Below, piece after piece: positions 20,851-32,509 of a stretch of 62,500 nucleotides of DNA. The translations under genes were made by a program, and so were the position numbers. Source of the DNA: Mesostigma viride (lineage: Eukaryota; Streptophyta; Mesostigmatophyceae; Mesostigmatales; Mesostigmataceae); assembly GCA_009746045.1 (NCBI GenBank), contig RPFO01000154.1:2298501-2361000 (forward strand). The letters are read 5' to 3'. How positions within the stretch are numbered: the first letter of the stretch is position 1; the number at the start of each line of letters is the position of its first letter. The notes beneath the pieces are model-generated. The model worked only from the letters and a program-made list of their open reading frames with translations. It was not told the origin of the DNA and ran no database searches.

Positions 20851-22412
20851 TAGATCTTAAGGACTACAGGGAAAAGCCCGTCTCCGTTGGCCCTTGGATA
20901 ACGGCAGTCCTGGACGTGCTGCAGGACCGGCCAGCCAGCCTAGGCTACTTCTGATGGCGACTTCCAATCGCTCCCCCCCAAATAAAGCCGACCCAATTAA
21001 TTGCTCAAGCTTACGAGACAATCACGTCAACGCCGAGGTTTCGAGCTTCGCCGGCTGCTTGGAGGATATCCTGCACATTCCTGTTGGGTGGTTGCTCGGC
21101 CTTTCTCACTTCGGCAGCAGGCATCGATATTGCAGCCCCGCGGACACAAAGAAAATTCCTGTTATATTTTAAGCGGCACTTTCGATGGGTAGTCGAGTCG
21201 TTGACGCTGCACGCGACAACTGCAGGTTATTATGCAATCGTGAGCCTGCCATACACCTAACTTATGGCAATGGAGTTCCTTTTCCGCCAGTACGATCCTG
21301 GAATGGCTGCGCGGTGGTCGGATGAAGCCGTGGAGTTTATAACGCGGGAACGTGGTGGCGTTCAAACGAACCGATTCCCGCGACAAATTGTTCATGGTAA
21401 TTCACCGTTGCTGCGTAGTTGCTGCCGGCCGCCCCTACGCTCCCTGCCTAGTTCCCCCTGCACGCGGCCCCCTGAACCCTGTCGGACAACCGGCGCGGGA
21501 ATATAAAAGAATAAACTCAACGCAACAACCTGCGGCCACGCTTGACCCGGCCGTTACCCGCGTGGAGCCTAGTCAGCCTCAAGTCCATGCGTCCTCGTCT
21601 ACTGTACACCCTCCGCATTGGTAGTTTTACTAAATAATTATGAGGCTGGGCGCCGGCCAGCTGCAAACGATAAATAAAACAAAAGAATTTTAATTAACTA
21701 ATTCCACAGTGAAGTGAACTGTAGTTTTTGAAGCTACCAAACAAACAAAGAAAGTGTAAATATATATAAGAATGCTCTACAAACAGCACAAGCTCTACAA
21801 ACAGGTCGTGGACCGGCTGGATCGCATAGTATCTCCGCACATCTGAACCCTGTGATGCCAGATCTCCTTTGCGGCCGTTCCGAGCTTGGCACTGGATTCG
21901 TTGTCCACATCGTCGCGTCGCTGCCGCAACACGATGTTTTCTGGCATCCGCGGGCTTTTGGTTCCCGCCGCACATTTGAAAGTGCTGTCCTCCGGCTTTT
22001 TGCCTTTGCACCGTGTGCAGTTCTTGGACGTTTGGAATCATGGCATGGCTAACGTGATGACTGACTAGCTAGACCTTTTCAGTGGTTTTCCATTTGCGGG
22101 TATTTCCTCGTAAATGGTGGGAGAGCGATCGCAGCAATGGTGCTCACCACTAGACACTCCCGGCCAGTTAGGCTAGAAACACACGCCCTGATCAAGCATG
22201 CTGTTTCCGGCCCCACCGTCTAGGTCATCTAGTCGCTCCACACGTAAGCCAGCCATAATTTCAATGCACAAGGATACACATTTCCATCACCATTCATCTT
22301 CATCATCCTGAACGACTCGAAAACGCGGAAAAGATAACGGCAGGCTCGAGCTACCATGGTCCGGATTCTCCCGATTTCTGGCCTGCGCTGGTTGTCTCTT
22401 TGATATATAAGA
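20851..22412. other. Deaminase 5' flank and repeat-derived DNA
   Basis: Divergent flank of the dCMP deaminase. A possible short exon on the plus strand starts at ATG 21264 (MAMEFLFRQYDPGMAARWSD) and ends at GTAATT (21400), but nothing downstream continues it. An AACTCAACGC tail follows GGCGCGGGAAT at 21500, similar to 43590-43622. ACAAACAAAGAA motifs near 21740 recur after the LINE (26174, 26270). The last 170 bases are a dispersed repeat copy. Confidence 0.4.
22240..22407 (-). repeat. Copy of the ATCAAAGAGACAACCAG family
   Basis: Reads, in plus orientation, GGCAGGCTCGAGCTACCATG, GTCCGGATTCTCC, GCCTGCGCTGGTTGTCTCTTT, GATATA and directly precedes the LINE reading frame, so the LINE probably inserted next to or into it. 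Confidence 0.75.
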
Positions 22413-25400
22413 ATGTGTTCGTTGAGCCGAGAGACGGTTGGCAAATCCCCTAGAAAAGGACGGATCAGTGCGTTCTGCGCTTACACAAGGTTAAGGCTAT
22501 CCCTTCGAGCAATCGAGGGATCTCAACCATTTTTTCATTGTCGATGGATGCAAGCCGGCCTACAACATGTACTGCAACTTTCTAAGAAATACACTGCTGA
22601 GCTTAGACAACAGAAAGGCCATGAATACCGATGTTACGAACGTATTGTCAATCGTCTACAACTTAAGCAAACACTCACTACTTATGACATGGCGAAAATG
22701 CAACAAGCCCAGCTAGCCTTGGACAAACTACGATACGAAAGACACGCTAACGCCATAGATGCGGAAAACCTTTGGTGGCACACAACGGGGGAAAAAATGA
22801 ATAAAGAATATTTTGCACTCCTCCCGAAGCAACGAACACACACGCTGATAACTGAAATTCACGACGACCCGGGCATCCACACCGACACCCATTCCATACT
22901 AAACAGCGGTCATCAATATTTTACGAAGCTATTCCGAAGTAAACCGCACCCTCAAGCACCTCAAGCTATCCACCAAGTCCTTCAGGCGATACCACGGCGC
23001 CTCACCACCACGCAGCAGCAAGAACTAGATCAGACACCCACACAAGCTGAGACACAGGCTGCTATGCTCAAAATCAAACTCGGTAGTGCACCCGGAGTGG
23101 ACGGCATCCCTGTAGAATTTTGGAGGAAGTTTTGGCCCGACCTTTCTGCCGGCTTTTACAAATGCGTCCTCGAAGTATGGCGCACAGGTATCGTCCCTGG
23201 CAACTGGGCAGAAACCGCACTAATCCTCATATTTAAAAAGGGGTCTAAAACTCAATGGCAAAACTACCGTCCCATACGACTACTCACGGTTGCGTACAAA
23301 ATCATCAGTAAAATACTACAACTACGCATTTACACAGTACTCGACGACCTAATCGGTCCGGAACAAGTCGGCTTCCGCGCTAACCTACACATAAACGATA
23401 GCATTACCATGCTTATGGACATAGTGGAAAAAGCGTGGCGCCACAACATACTCGGCATCATACTATTCTGGGATTTCAAAAAAGCTTTTGACCGCATGTG
23501 TTGGGACTACCTTGAGAAGACATTGCGCGGTTTCGGATTTGGTGGCACTTTCACGCATGTCACCATCGGTATGATTCAATCGCTCTCATGGACCCTACTC
23601 CTAAACGGGCACTTCTCACGCACAGGCACTAGCTCTAGGTCACTCCCACAAGGCGACTGCATGTCCCCGCTCCTGTTTCTTCTTGCGCATGCCGGGCTGT
23701 TCTTTTTGCACGCTCGCGACAACAGGATCAGGGGCTTCCCCATCCAAGGTAAACCGCGAGGTTTGTTCCAAACTGCTTATGTTGATGACACCACTAATGT
23801 CTGCACCTCCACTACCGATGTGCATGCTATCATGGAGAATATCACGACATACTCTATGGCCTCTCAACAGCGGTGTAACGTGCAAAAGTCCACGGGGCTG
23901 CACATCGGGAGAGGATCCTCCCCCCGCTTATCACTCCCTAATCTGCCTGTGACATGGGTCCAGCCAGACGGTCACCACCTATTACACAACTGCCCTATCG
24001 GTTGCACTATGGATGGACGTCTTGCTGAACACCCCACCTTTTTGTATGACAACACAACACACAGTGGCAAACTCACAGGCATGCTCCAAGCGGCATCAAG
24101 ATGGGCAGCGGTTCCCCGTCTCAGCCTACGGGGCAGGGTCCTCATCACCAACCAAATGTTATTCTCCAAAGTGCTCTACTACTGCCAAGGTCACCCACCT
24201 AACGAGTACACCACCAAGATCATCCAACGAATCGGCAGCAATTTTGTTTGGAAACAGCAGGGTATCATAACACACACGGTGCCGGGATGGATCGATCGGG
24301 ACATGTCCTATATGCCATGGGTTCAAGGAGGCTTGGGCTTACATAATATGGAGTGGCGCTTATGGTCAGTGTACACCAAACAGATCCTAACCGCTTTCAT
24401 AGGCGTAAACGCACACCCTGGTTGTATGTTGGCACAAGAAGCTTTCGCCACAACCTATACCCACAACAATGGTACATCATGGCACTTGGGGGCAGCAATA
24501 CTTACATGTGCGCTCACTTCGTATAAAGGCTTATCATGGTACTGGGCACGTATGTGGAAAGGTTATAAGAACCTAAAACCGGACAGAATTGCTCACCCTA
24601 CCACGCGGGAAGAGGTGGCACGCCAACCATTATATTTCAATGATTTGCTGCGCGATAGTGAGCATAATGTGTTTGGTGTTTTAAGCGGCCGCAACCCATA
24701 TGAGGGCTTTTTGACGGCCAACCCGCCGGTTACGCGAATCATCGATTTATACGCGGCTGACGGTGACCGATATCGCCTCCTAACATACACGGAAATCAGT
24801 GCGTGGATCGCAAACATGCCCAGCCGACCAGCTTGGGACAACCTTCTACAAGCAATTCCCGCAGGATGGCATACCCTCATGACAACCCCACGCAAACCCC
24901 TACAAGTCGGGGAATGGGTGAGCTATTACCCGGATCGCGACACGCCCATACATAAGGGCTGCATCGTTGCGGTCGCGTCGACGGGCGTTACCATACAATT
25001 GCTCCAGGAGACACCCGACGGTCAAGGACTTCTCGGCAAATTGATTACATCGTACGCCTACATTCCAGCATTTCAATGTCACCGCATTCGAGTGGTCCCG
25101 TGGTCACTGTCACAGGCGTGCATGTTACCCTTGGACCCCACCACAGTGATACGCGACACCACATGGCTACATGTTGGCAAAGGGCGACTGGACACGCTTG
25201 CTCTAGACCCGCTAGAATTTGGGTGGGTCCTCACATCTGGCGGCACCCCCATGACGAAGTGCCTTTTCGAGTACACGGCAGACTGGGGATACCGGCTACT
25301 TCTACATAAAAATCATAGGATGCACCCGGGTCGCCTGCGCTGGCACCCCGAGTGGCCGGGCTACACCTGGATCAAGAACATTACCTTGGCAGTTGATCAC

Positions 25401-26018
25401 CCATTGGTTGACAAACGGGCCACCGACGTCCAGCACCTGCTTATGCATCGGGCCATCGGGGTCAATTCCCAATTGCACCACCGGTACTCCCACGCGGCGG
25501 CGTGCTTATGCAACTTTCCAGATGAAACAATTGAGCACAGATTTCTGGACTGCCAACTCGCCGGGGTTTGGCAATGGCTGCTGGGTATATGGGCCAAGTG
25601 GATGGCTATTACAGCTCCCCCCACCACCGTCACACTATCTACGGTTATTTTCGGCATCACGGGATTACGGGACGCGAGCCTCACAGCCAACCAGATGGCA
25701 TGGATATGGCTACGCACGACGATGCTTCACACCATATGGCAAGTTCGCAACGAGACCGTATTCACGTTACGTGCCGCGTACACGAGAGGTGCCGTGGTCC
25801 GCCGGTTTATCTCCTCTTGGAACCTGGCTATGCGTCGTTACTGGCTCCTGGCGACGGAACAACACAAAGTATGGGACCCGGGCCCTAACAATGACACCCC
25901 CAGCCCCCTGGAAGTCTTCCATGCACTCATGGGCATGAACCAGGTCTTTACACGTATGCCGGATGACGATATATCTACAGTACAATGGCTACCTTGGTCG
26001 CAGGGCGCGCCTTATTAA
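22413..26018 (+). CDS. LINE ORF2 fragment: reverse transcriptase with C-terminal zinc-binding domain
   Basis: An open frame of 1201 codons without a stop or frameshift. It begins in the region that follows the endonuclease in LINE ORF2 proteins. The RT palm is at residues about 225-480: APGVDGIPVEFW, NYRPIRLLTVAYKIISKIL, EQVGFRANLHINDSI, FWDFKKAFDRMCWDYLEK, LPQGDCMSPLLF and the catalytic YVDD at residues 456-459. The zf-RVT region at about 1020-1070 shows CLCNFPDETIEHRFLDC, ending in a Trp-rich segment. RT copies element RNA at the nicked target. The intact frame and the exact match to another truncated copy in the window point to recent activity, although without endonuclease this copy should not be autonomous. 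The ATG at 22413 is only the first in-frame one; it need not be a real start. Confidence 0.9.
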   Translation: MCSLSRETVGKSPRKGRISAFCAYTRLRLSLRAIEGSQPFFHCRWMQAGLQHVLQLSKKYTAELRQQKGHEYRCYERIVNRLQLKQTLTTYDMAKMQQAQLALDKLRYERHANAIDAENLWWHTTGEKMNKEYFALLPKQRTHTLITEIHDDPGIHTDTHSILNSGHQYFTKLFRSKPHPQAPQAIHQVLQAIPRRLTTTQQQELDQTPTQAETQAAMLKIKLGSAPGVDGIPVEFWRKFWPDLSAGFYKCVLEVWRTGIVPGNWAETALILIFKKGSKTQWQNYRPIRLLTVAYKIISKILQLRIYTVLDDLIGPEQVGFRANLHINDSITMLMDIVEKAWRHNILGIILFWDFKKAFDRMCWDYLEKTLRGFGFGGTFTHVTIGMIQSLSWTLLLNGHFSRTGTSSRSLPQGDCMSPLLFLLAHAGLFFLHARDNRIRGFPIQGKPRGLFQTAYVDDTTNVCTSTTDVHAIMENITTYSMASQQRCNVQKSTGLHIGRGSSPRLSLPNLPVTWVQPDGHHLLHNCPIGCTMDGRLAEHPTFLYDNTTHSGKLTGMLQAASRWAAVPRLSLRGRVLITNQMLFSKVLYYCQGHPPNEYTTKIIQRIGSNFVWKQQGIITHTVPGWIDRDMSYMPWVQGGLGLHNMEWRLWSVYTKQILTAFIGVNAHPGCMLAQEAFATTYTHNNGTSWHLGAAILTCALTSYKGLSWYWARMWKGYKNLKPDRIAHPTTREEVARQPLYFNDLLRDSEHNVFGVLSGRNPYEGFLTANPPVTRIIDLYAADGDRYRLLTYTEISAWIANMPSRPAWDNLLQAIPAGWHTLMTTPRKPLQVGEWVSYYPDRDTPIHKGCIVAVASTGVTIQLLQETPDGQGLLGKLITSYAYIPAFQCHRIRVVPWSLSQACMLPLDPTTVIRDTTWLHVGKGRLDTLALDPLEFGWVLTSGGTPMTKCLFEYTADWGYRLLLHKNHRMHPGRLRWHPEWPGYTWIKNITLAVDHPLVDKRATDVQHLLMHRAIGVNSQLHHRYSHAAACLCNFPDETIEHRFLDCQLAGVWQWLLGIWAKWMAITAPPTTVTLSTVIFGITGLRDASLTANQMAWIWLRTTMLHTIWQVRNETVFTLRAAYTRGAVVRRFISSWNLAMRRYWLLATEQHKVWDPGPNNDTPSPLEVFHALMGMNQVFTRMPDDDISTVQWLPWSQGAPY

Positions 26019-26126
26019 TGCGGGCACCCCAATTTAGGCAAAACTAGGCATTTCAGGCTATTTTTGGCATACCTGGGTCACCTTAACTGTTATATGGAAA
26101 TAAACTAACACCCATTTCACCGGAAA
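22413..26126 (+). mobile_element. 5'-truncated LINE (non-LTR retrotransposon)
   Basis: The element contains the reverse transcriptase frame described next and a 108-base 3' UTR that ends TATATGGAAATAAACTAACA, CCCATTTCACCGGAAA without a long poly-A. The same 3' end defines the truncated copy at 42792-43552, which sets the right boundary at 26126. No apurinic endonuclease domain precedes the RT, so the copy is 5'-truncated; the left boundary lies near 22410-22450 and is not exact. Possible target duplications (AAGTGTAAATA) could not be matched with certainty. Confidence 0.85.
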
Positions 26127-26814
26127 AGTGTAAATAAATATTATTTTCCTGTCACGTGTGCTGCTTTCTCGCTAACAAACAAAGAAGTATTAAATCTCTG
26201 GCTGAAAAATGTGCTTTTCCTAGCCGTAAGAGCAGTGCATCCGGCTGGGTTATACAGAACAAAGTCAACAAACAAAGAATTATTAAATTTCGCAGCCAGT
26301 TCAACGGTTGTTCGGTAACCAAACAAACAAACTAATAATTAATTAATTGGGCGGGCACAGTAGCACTTTCAACCAATAAAACGCTATTGTCTAATTCCGA
26401 AGGGCCTTTCGGCTGAACCGAATTAAAACTACCGATGCGGAGGGTGTAATTCGCCCCCCCCCCCTTAAAAAAAAAGCATTCGCTGCGCGCCACGTGGAAG
26501 GAAATAATAAATTGTTGTATTTGTCAGTCACAAAATTTCCTAAATGTCCGCGTCCACTGCACGACGCTGGTGACGCCAGCATCGACTCCGCGCTTGGGAG
26601 GTATATAGGTCGCATGACTCTCATCGGTTCTGAGCACAAACGATTTTAATTGTGCAAGGGTGACCGTGCTATCCTGAAAGCTGGTCCTACCAACTGGTAC
26701 TTCCGCCGCGGGCTTCTGATAATTCGATCCCATCTTACACTCGGCATATACCGGGCACCTGCAGGTGATCACCGGCGTTGTAGCCTGTTTCTGCCCATCA
26801 TTCTACGTCCTACG
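26127..26814. other. RraA-like gene 5' flank
   Basis: AT-rich at first, with ACAAACAAAGAANTATTAAAT at 26174 and 26270 and a relative at 26318, a short dispersed repeat also seen near 21740. A C-run followed by an A-run lies at 26454-26475. The frame of the RraA-like gene is open upstream to 26650 but shows no conserved sequence there. Confidence 0.5.
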
Positions 26815-29677
26815 ATGCAGAGGATATCTACTCCTGATTTATGCGACATGGCAGAAGAGAAAGGAATACAAACCCACATACTGCAACCAGGGCTACTACG
26901 CAGTTATGGAGGGATTCAGAATTTTTACGGCGTCATAGAAACGTGTCGCGTCCCCGACGATAACTCCCGAGTGAAGGAGCTTTTGCAAACTCCTGGAAAC
27001 GGGAGGGTTCTTGTTGTCGATGGAGGTAAATTATGTCGCCCTTCTTAAACAATCTTGCACACTATCGGATGCGAACACCCACTTTGTGCCTTCACGAAGC
27101 TCGGCAAACGAGCTGTCATTTGATGGCATGGAAGCAGCTCATGATCACAGGGCGCTCGAGGGGGAGGGGGAGGACAGGCCCTACGCCGTCATGTTTGTAC
27201 ACGTTAGACAAGAGGACTTTCGCTCGTGACGGAATCAGTGGCACTCCTACACACAACGGCAGTTCGAAGGAATGACGTCGATGTGTTTCAATTCATATCT
27301 GTGTGCGCCTATCTTTGTTGATAGGGAGTAGATTAGCCCCGGTTGATATTGGCTTAGCAGAGCGACTTTCGTACCTTGATTGCCCAGGCTAGTTGCATGC
27401 TGTGTTGTTTCCTTTTCTTTTCTTAAGCCTGCTCTGGCGCCCCCGCCGTTCCTAGTCCTTTTCTGATTATAGTTCCAAACCTATGTTTCTATGTTTAAGT
27501 GTAATTTAAACGTTGTGCAATGGATTGCATGGGACAGGATTGTGTTCCCCACGTGTCTAGATTTGCTGAGAATCCCCCTGGATGGGGGGGGGGGGGGGGA
27601 TGTCTATACTGGCATCTCCCACTCTACCTGGTCCCACTTTCTCTCCACGCTATCCACCTCGGACGCTCGTATGCCTGTTGCCGCTTACAGCAAGAACTCA
27701 CATTCAGGGGTAGCCATGAATAGCATGTCAGCTAGAGACACCCTAGAATCTCAAGTCTCAAGTGCAGAGCGTTTATCTGCCCCTTAATACTTGCTCTCTG
27801 AGCCTGGACTAAGAACAGACTGCGATAGCTGTGCCTACCCTCTAGGCTGCCTGGTCGCTCATGTCAATCACCTAGCTTATTAACAGGGAATTTGTTGGTG
27901 CTTATTATTCCCTATTTGTATAGTTTCCCATTACTCAGCTATTTTCCCACTTGGCTATTTCCCTATTTCGCTGTCTCCCTATACCTTGGTTGAATTGGCC
28001 GGCTATGCAGGGGGCGAGATGCGATGTGCCCTGCTGGGGGATCTTATCGCCGAATCAGCCCACAAGAACGGGTGGGCGGGCGTCATCATCAACGGCTGCG
28101 TGCGCGACGTGGACGAGGTGAGCCTTATACTTTTGAGCTGGCGGTGTGCTAGAACAAGAGCCACAAGTGCCAGATGCCAGTTGCCAAGCATGGACGAGGT
28201 GAGCCTTACGCTTGCGCCTCACAGTGGGCAAATGCATCAGGGCCAATAATGGAACCTGCAACCCCTGTACAAAACGAGCAGGAGGACCCACAACTCCAGA
28301 CGCCAGATGCTGAAGGCCAACTGCCAAGTGTGCGCGACGTTGAAGCATGAGCCTTGTTGGGGATTCGGGTAGACTCAGGGGGTTGGGGGGGACGTAAAGA
28401 AGTGGAGGTTTGGGGGTCAAGAGGAGGTGAGTATTGTACGCACGCCTAGCTTTGGGCTAGTCTTGTGCTTTCTGCTAAAACATAGGACGGTGTACGTGCG
28501 CCATATGTGCCAGATGTCCGTATCCAATTGTGTGTGGTGTGTCATGTGCAAAGGCATGCAAGGGAGAGGGTGAGCAGTGTGTGCCAGGCGGCATATCCAG
28601 CCATGAGGCAACTCGTGCAGCCAAAGGTGTGCGGTGTTGAGTCATTATGGCCTCGTGCCCGCGTTGTCTGCTGGTTGGGAGAGGTTTGGCTGGCTGGTAC
28701 ACGCACTAGTGGCGGGAAGAAGCTCACGGCAGTAACACGGGCACCAGCTAGACCTTGGCTCACCTCCTCCCATCATGCATTGATGGCAGAGAAGGGCCCC
28801 TAGGGCATTGTACCAGGTGGACCAGCATTCTTTGGATTAAATGGGAATTGCTGTGAGGATGATGGGGGATTGGGGAATGGCCACTAGCACAGCCTTTAGT
28901 TGTGATAATCTGGCAGCTATTTTTTCTGCTTGTCCAGAAGGAGGAACCTACCACCTCGGGACGGGGGAGCTAGTGCCAGCGGCAGGGTGGTGAGTGCCGC
29001 AAAGAAGGGAATGGGAAGGGTGGGACTGAGGGAAGGAGGGGTTGGGGGCACCGGGGGTATCCAACAACCAGATGGGTAGGTAGGGCTTAAAGCTTCTTGA
29101 GGGGGTTTAGGGGAGGGTTGTGACGAATCCAAGGGGGTAACCAGGCAGGGGCATGCTATTAATGTTCAGGAAGGCCCGGGGAGCAGTGAGGAGAGCGGTG
29201 CTCAGGAGGGTTTCTGCAATGAGGGGATGACTGGTGGTTGTACCGTTGGGCCAGGTTGAGGGGTTGAGGCCCAGTTTTTTCCTTGCCCTGGCAGGGTACC
29301 GCCTGTCACAAGCTTGGAGTACTTCGATTGTGCAGCTTGAGGGAGCATATCGTAACCAAAATTGCCTCATGGATATCGTAACTCAATGGCTGGGCATGTT
29401 TCACGTCTTTGCACAGATGAAGGGCAATTCATGTTTGACGCACGGTCATTTTTTTGTCCTGACCATTTTTCTGTGCCTGCAGGTTGGCGGCACACCCTTG
29501 GGGGTACAAGCAATCGCCAGCATACCTCGCAAGAGCAAGCGGCGGGGTCTGGGTGAGGCATCCGTCGTGGTCTCGTTTGGAGGCGTCACGTTCACTCCTG
29601 GGGAGTGGGTGTACGCGGACCTGAACGGGGTCCTTGTTTCTAAGGAGCAAATCATTGGCGAGGCCGGGAAGGCCTAA
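26815..29677 (+). CDS. RraA-family protein (4-hydroxy-4-methyl-2-oxoglutarate aldolase type), three exons
   Basis: Exons 26815-27025, 28011-28117 and 29483-29677 join in phase to 170 codons, the usual family length. Plant members are annotated as HMG/oxaloacetate-type aldolases; bacterial RraA inhibits RNase E. Seen: TPDLCD near the start, [64 protein letters not shown] (R102 and D103, the substrate and metal positions of active aldolases) and the C-terminal [15 protein letters not shown]. The GD pair (80-81) is also kept, so an active enzyme is plausible. No transit peptide is evident from this ATG; an open extension to 26650 exists. Intron 2 begins with repeated copies of its donor junction. 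Confidence 0.88.
28100..28360 (+). repeat. Repeated copies of a 5' splice junction (RraA-like intron 2)
   Basis: True junction: GCGACGTGGACGAG/GTGAGCCTTA at 28118. A copy 81 bases downstream reads AGCATGGACGAG/GTGAGCCTTA (donor 28199). A third, near 28348, reads GTGCGCGACGTTGAAG/CATGAGCCTT: its exon part is recognisable but the GT has become CA. AGATGCCAGTTGCCAAG and AGATGCTGAAGGCCAACTGC precede the copies. Confidence 0.85.
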
Positions 29678-31969
29678 TTCAAATTTATAAGTCTATTTGG
29701 AAGAAATCTAAAAAGACAGGGGCAAGGAGGGGGTGACAAAGCGAAATTTTTCTTTTTGTGAAAGGTTTTAGAACCGGACAGATCGAAAAGGCATTCTTCA
29801 CGGTGAGCCGGCCGGCAGCAAAAGTCTGGCATCGGCTACGCTGCCCAGCCTATCCGAGACAAGTGAAAAGCTGGGTATCTCAAGCCGGTTGCCCGATTTT
29901 TGATGGGGAAATAAGCATGAAACTGACTATTTGGATGGGAATTCATGCGCTTGAAACGGGCATCAGGTTCAGGCATGCATTTATCTATATTACTTTGATT
30001 GTATCAATTACCAATGACATTTGAAGAGGCTGAAATCTGAATGTTCATGCAGAGTTTGGATCGGTATGGAGCTCGCATGCATGCTGGCCAATGGTGCTGG
30101 CAGATCAATTGTATATAAAAAAAGCTAGTGCATGTCGAATGCCTCGATTTCGATCAAATAAGTGCATTAAAGTAAGCACCTAAGTAAGTAAAGCAAGTGC
30201 TTGCGTGCCGTGCATAGAGGCGCATATGTCATGTGAGTGATGTCACGGAGTACCAACTACCATATATGCTAATCTCGAAATATGGTACTACTGTACACCA
30301 AAGTTGAAAACAAAGATCGCCTCTGTCATGCCCCAACCCTAGCCGTGCATTATAGTAGATGAGGACGTAATCCTCAGATCGATCCGAGCTGTTTTCTACC
30401 ATATTGGCAGATGAGGCGGTAGTGTGGCTATAGTCAGGGTCAGTTACTTAACTTCTATATCTGATGGGTACCCTGTTCAGTAGCAATGGGTCGCGGGGGT
30501 TGTGGGGAGTAGGGTTCGGGACGGTACCCAAAATTGGTCACCCGGTTTCCGGTACCCCAACTTCTCAAGGGAACCCGGTACCGGTACCCGGTACCTGTGA
30601 TGGGCGCCCGGTACCAGTACCCGCAACTAGGAAAGCCCAAGCGCACAGAACAACCAAAGTCAGCCGGCAGAGAGCGGTTACAAATGCCAGAACGATGAGT
30701 CATGCCTGGCAGTGCGGAAGCTTGTGCTTCGTGGCTACTAGACTACAAGCCAAGAAAAATTACTTTAGCATAGTAAGTGGTGACTCGGACAACTCGGCAC
30801 TCGGCACTCAGCACTCCAGCCACTCTCGCGACGGCCAATCTCGCCTGCGGGGCCGCCGGGCTGGGTACCGAGTACCGGGTACCGGGTGTGACCGGATATC
30901 CATGATGGCCAACCCGGTACCGGTACCCAGCTTTCGAAGCCCGACCCGGTACCAGTACAGTGTTTTTCCGGTAGTAAAGGGTACCGTCCCAAACCCTAGT
31001 GGGGAGGCGACAGGGCAAAGTGCCAACCGGCAAGCCGTTCAGGGAGGTGCCTGTCGCATGCCTGTGGCAGCGCAATTCTCCTTGTCAATCATGAGGGCGG
31101 AGAGCACAGACAGTCCCTCAATCCCTACATCCTCAAGCAATGTGGCACATATCTCTGGGTTGAGCCGGCCGCGTCACTGCGAGGCGCACGCAAGTCGGTC
31201 AAACGATTCCTCAAAGAGGGCCCCCTGCTACAGGAGGAGGCGCCCGCCCGTTTGGGCAGCCTTGAGCCTCCTACAGTTGGAGGATTTTACAAGCGCCTAC
31301 CTTTGAACTGCACTATGTCCCATGCACTATATGCCATGCTGCAATATATCCCACCCGTGCCACAGGAACTCTTTGTGCACATGCAACGCTTCACATGCCC
31401 ACAACGATCACTAGACACAAGATAAGGCATTGAGCAGAGATGCAGTATAATCTGACATGCCGGCAGGCGCATGAACAGGCCGTGGAAGTCGGAGATGGTG
31501 ATGGCTGCTCCGCATATTTTGCGTTCTGCCAAATGCAGGCGATGGCAGTCGCAGTTTTGGAAAATCACCCCCCCGATGGTTGAGCAGCCTACAGCAAACC
31601 ATACACAGAAAAGACGTTGTCAATGGTCCATAAAATAGAAAGGCTGCCTGGGAGCCCACGCAACCTAAACGTCAGGCAAGCAGCCTCAAAAGCAATCAAG
31701 TGCTCGCTGGCAAGTCCAGGCCAGGGCCCTCCCAGCCGCCGAGGTCCTGGCGTCTGGACATCGTAAGTTACTTTTCAGTCGCGTCCACAGAGCGATGGCT
31801 GCCTCGACTATGGAAGGAGCAACACCGCGTTTGTATCAACATCGTAACACTTACAAATGGGATGTAAAGATTAATACCGCGCACCCGCGGGAACTGACTC
31901 CGTCCTGCCTGGCCATCCCCCGTGCTGGCGCCGGAACAAGCGAAAGTCAGCCAATACATTTAAACTCAC
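29678..31969. other. Intergenic region with TIR element and possible 3' exons of the 32221 gene
   Basis: Unique-looking DNA to 30460; the GGTACC-rich inverted-repeat element at about 30503-31005; then 31287-31970, where the minus strand shows coding character (VIFQNCDCHRLHLAERKICG at about 31570-31510) that may belong to the gene starting at 32221. A 7-G run at 31568-31574 separates two frames that would otherwise join. Confidence 0.4.
30503..31005. mobile_element. Terminal-inverted-repeat element rich in GGTACC palindromes
   Basis: The left end (AGTAGGGTTCGGGACGGTAC) and the reverse complement of the right end (ACTAGGGTTTGGGACGGTAC) match closely, and similarity continues inward with shifted spacing for about 120 bases. 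Both arms carry runs of GGTACC, often as CCGGTACCGGTACC, about a dozen copies in 500 bases. No transposase frame fits inside, so this looks like a non-autonomous (MITE-like) element. A target-site duplication was not identified. Confidence 0.6.
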
Positions 31970-32221
31970 CTCTTTCTGGGAACAGGCATGCATCATGGCT
32001 TCATATAGTAAAGGCTGTCTTGAGGCCTTAGCATTAACGTTAAGACATTCGATCGATATCTCGTCATTGGCCGCTGCATGGCCATCGATGGCCATGCGCA
32101 GCAACAATATTTCGTAGCCATGCCGTTTGTCAAGACGTGGCAACTGCCAAGTCGGCCTGCCTCGTGATTCAACTGCCACTCGCAGGAACACGTTCACGGA
32201 ACGGACACCCTTGAAGGACAT
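31970..32221 (-). CDS. First exon of an unidentified gene, divergent from UROS
   Basis: ATG at 32221 opens 84 codons (MSFKGVRSVNVFLRVAVESR onward) that end in CAGAAAGAG/GTGAGT (31970/31969), a strong donor in phase 0. Downstream on the same strand, frames at 31659-31590 (FLFYGPLTTS) and 31588-31450 (VIFQNCDCHRLHLAERKICG) recall the beta-helical tubulin-cofactor-C/CAP fold, but I could not join them in phase. Product unknown. The gene would share its upstream region with the uroporphyrinogen-III synthase. Confidence 0.35.
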
Positions 32222-32509
32222 CGCCAATCGCGCGTCACCAGATGCCACGCGTCACGCGGTCGGTGCTTTCTTGCAGTATGCCAGCATTCAATGGGGTCAT
32301 CAATCACTCATCATCTTCAGTCGGATTTTATCCGCTCGCACAGGCCGATATCCACATTTCACGCCCAGATCATAAACGAAACATGCCAAGTTGCCAACAG
32401 CTCGTAAGCCTAACAGCCATGTTTGTTAGGCATTGAACCAGCTTTGCCCGGAGATAGGCTACCAGTACTACAGTTTGCTGCCAGCACTACAGACGTGGAA
32501 TTTCTAGAA
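32222..32509. promoter_or_regulatory. Short shared upstream region of two divergent genes
   Basis: About 290 bases separate the presumed starts of the minus-strand gene (32221) and uroporphyrinogen-III synthase (32510/32522). If both models are right this is a bidirectional promoter. No TATA box is obvious. Confidence 0.35.

Noticed and set aside
25393-25938. Alternative-frame ORFs inside the LINE (and their duplicates at 42819-43364)
   Set aside because: They overlap the conserved zinc-binding region of ORF2 in other frames; they are shadows.
30464-31306. 280-codon frame on the plus strand
   Set aside because: It runs through the inverted-repeat GGTACC element and has no conserved motif or domain-like composition.
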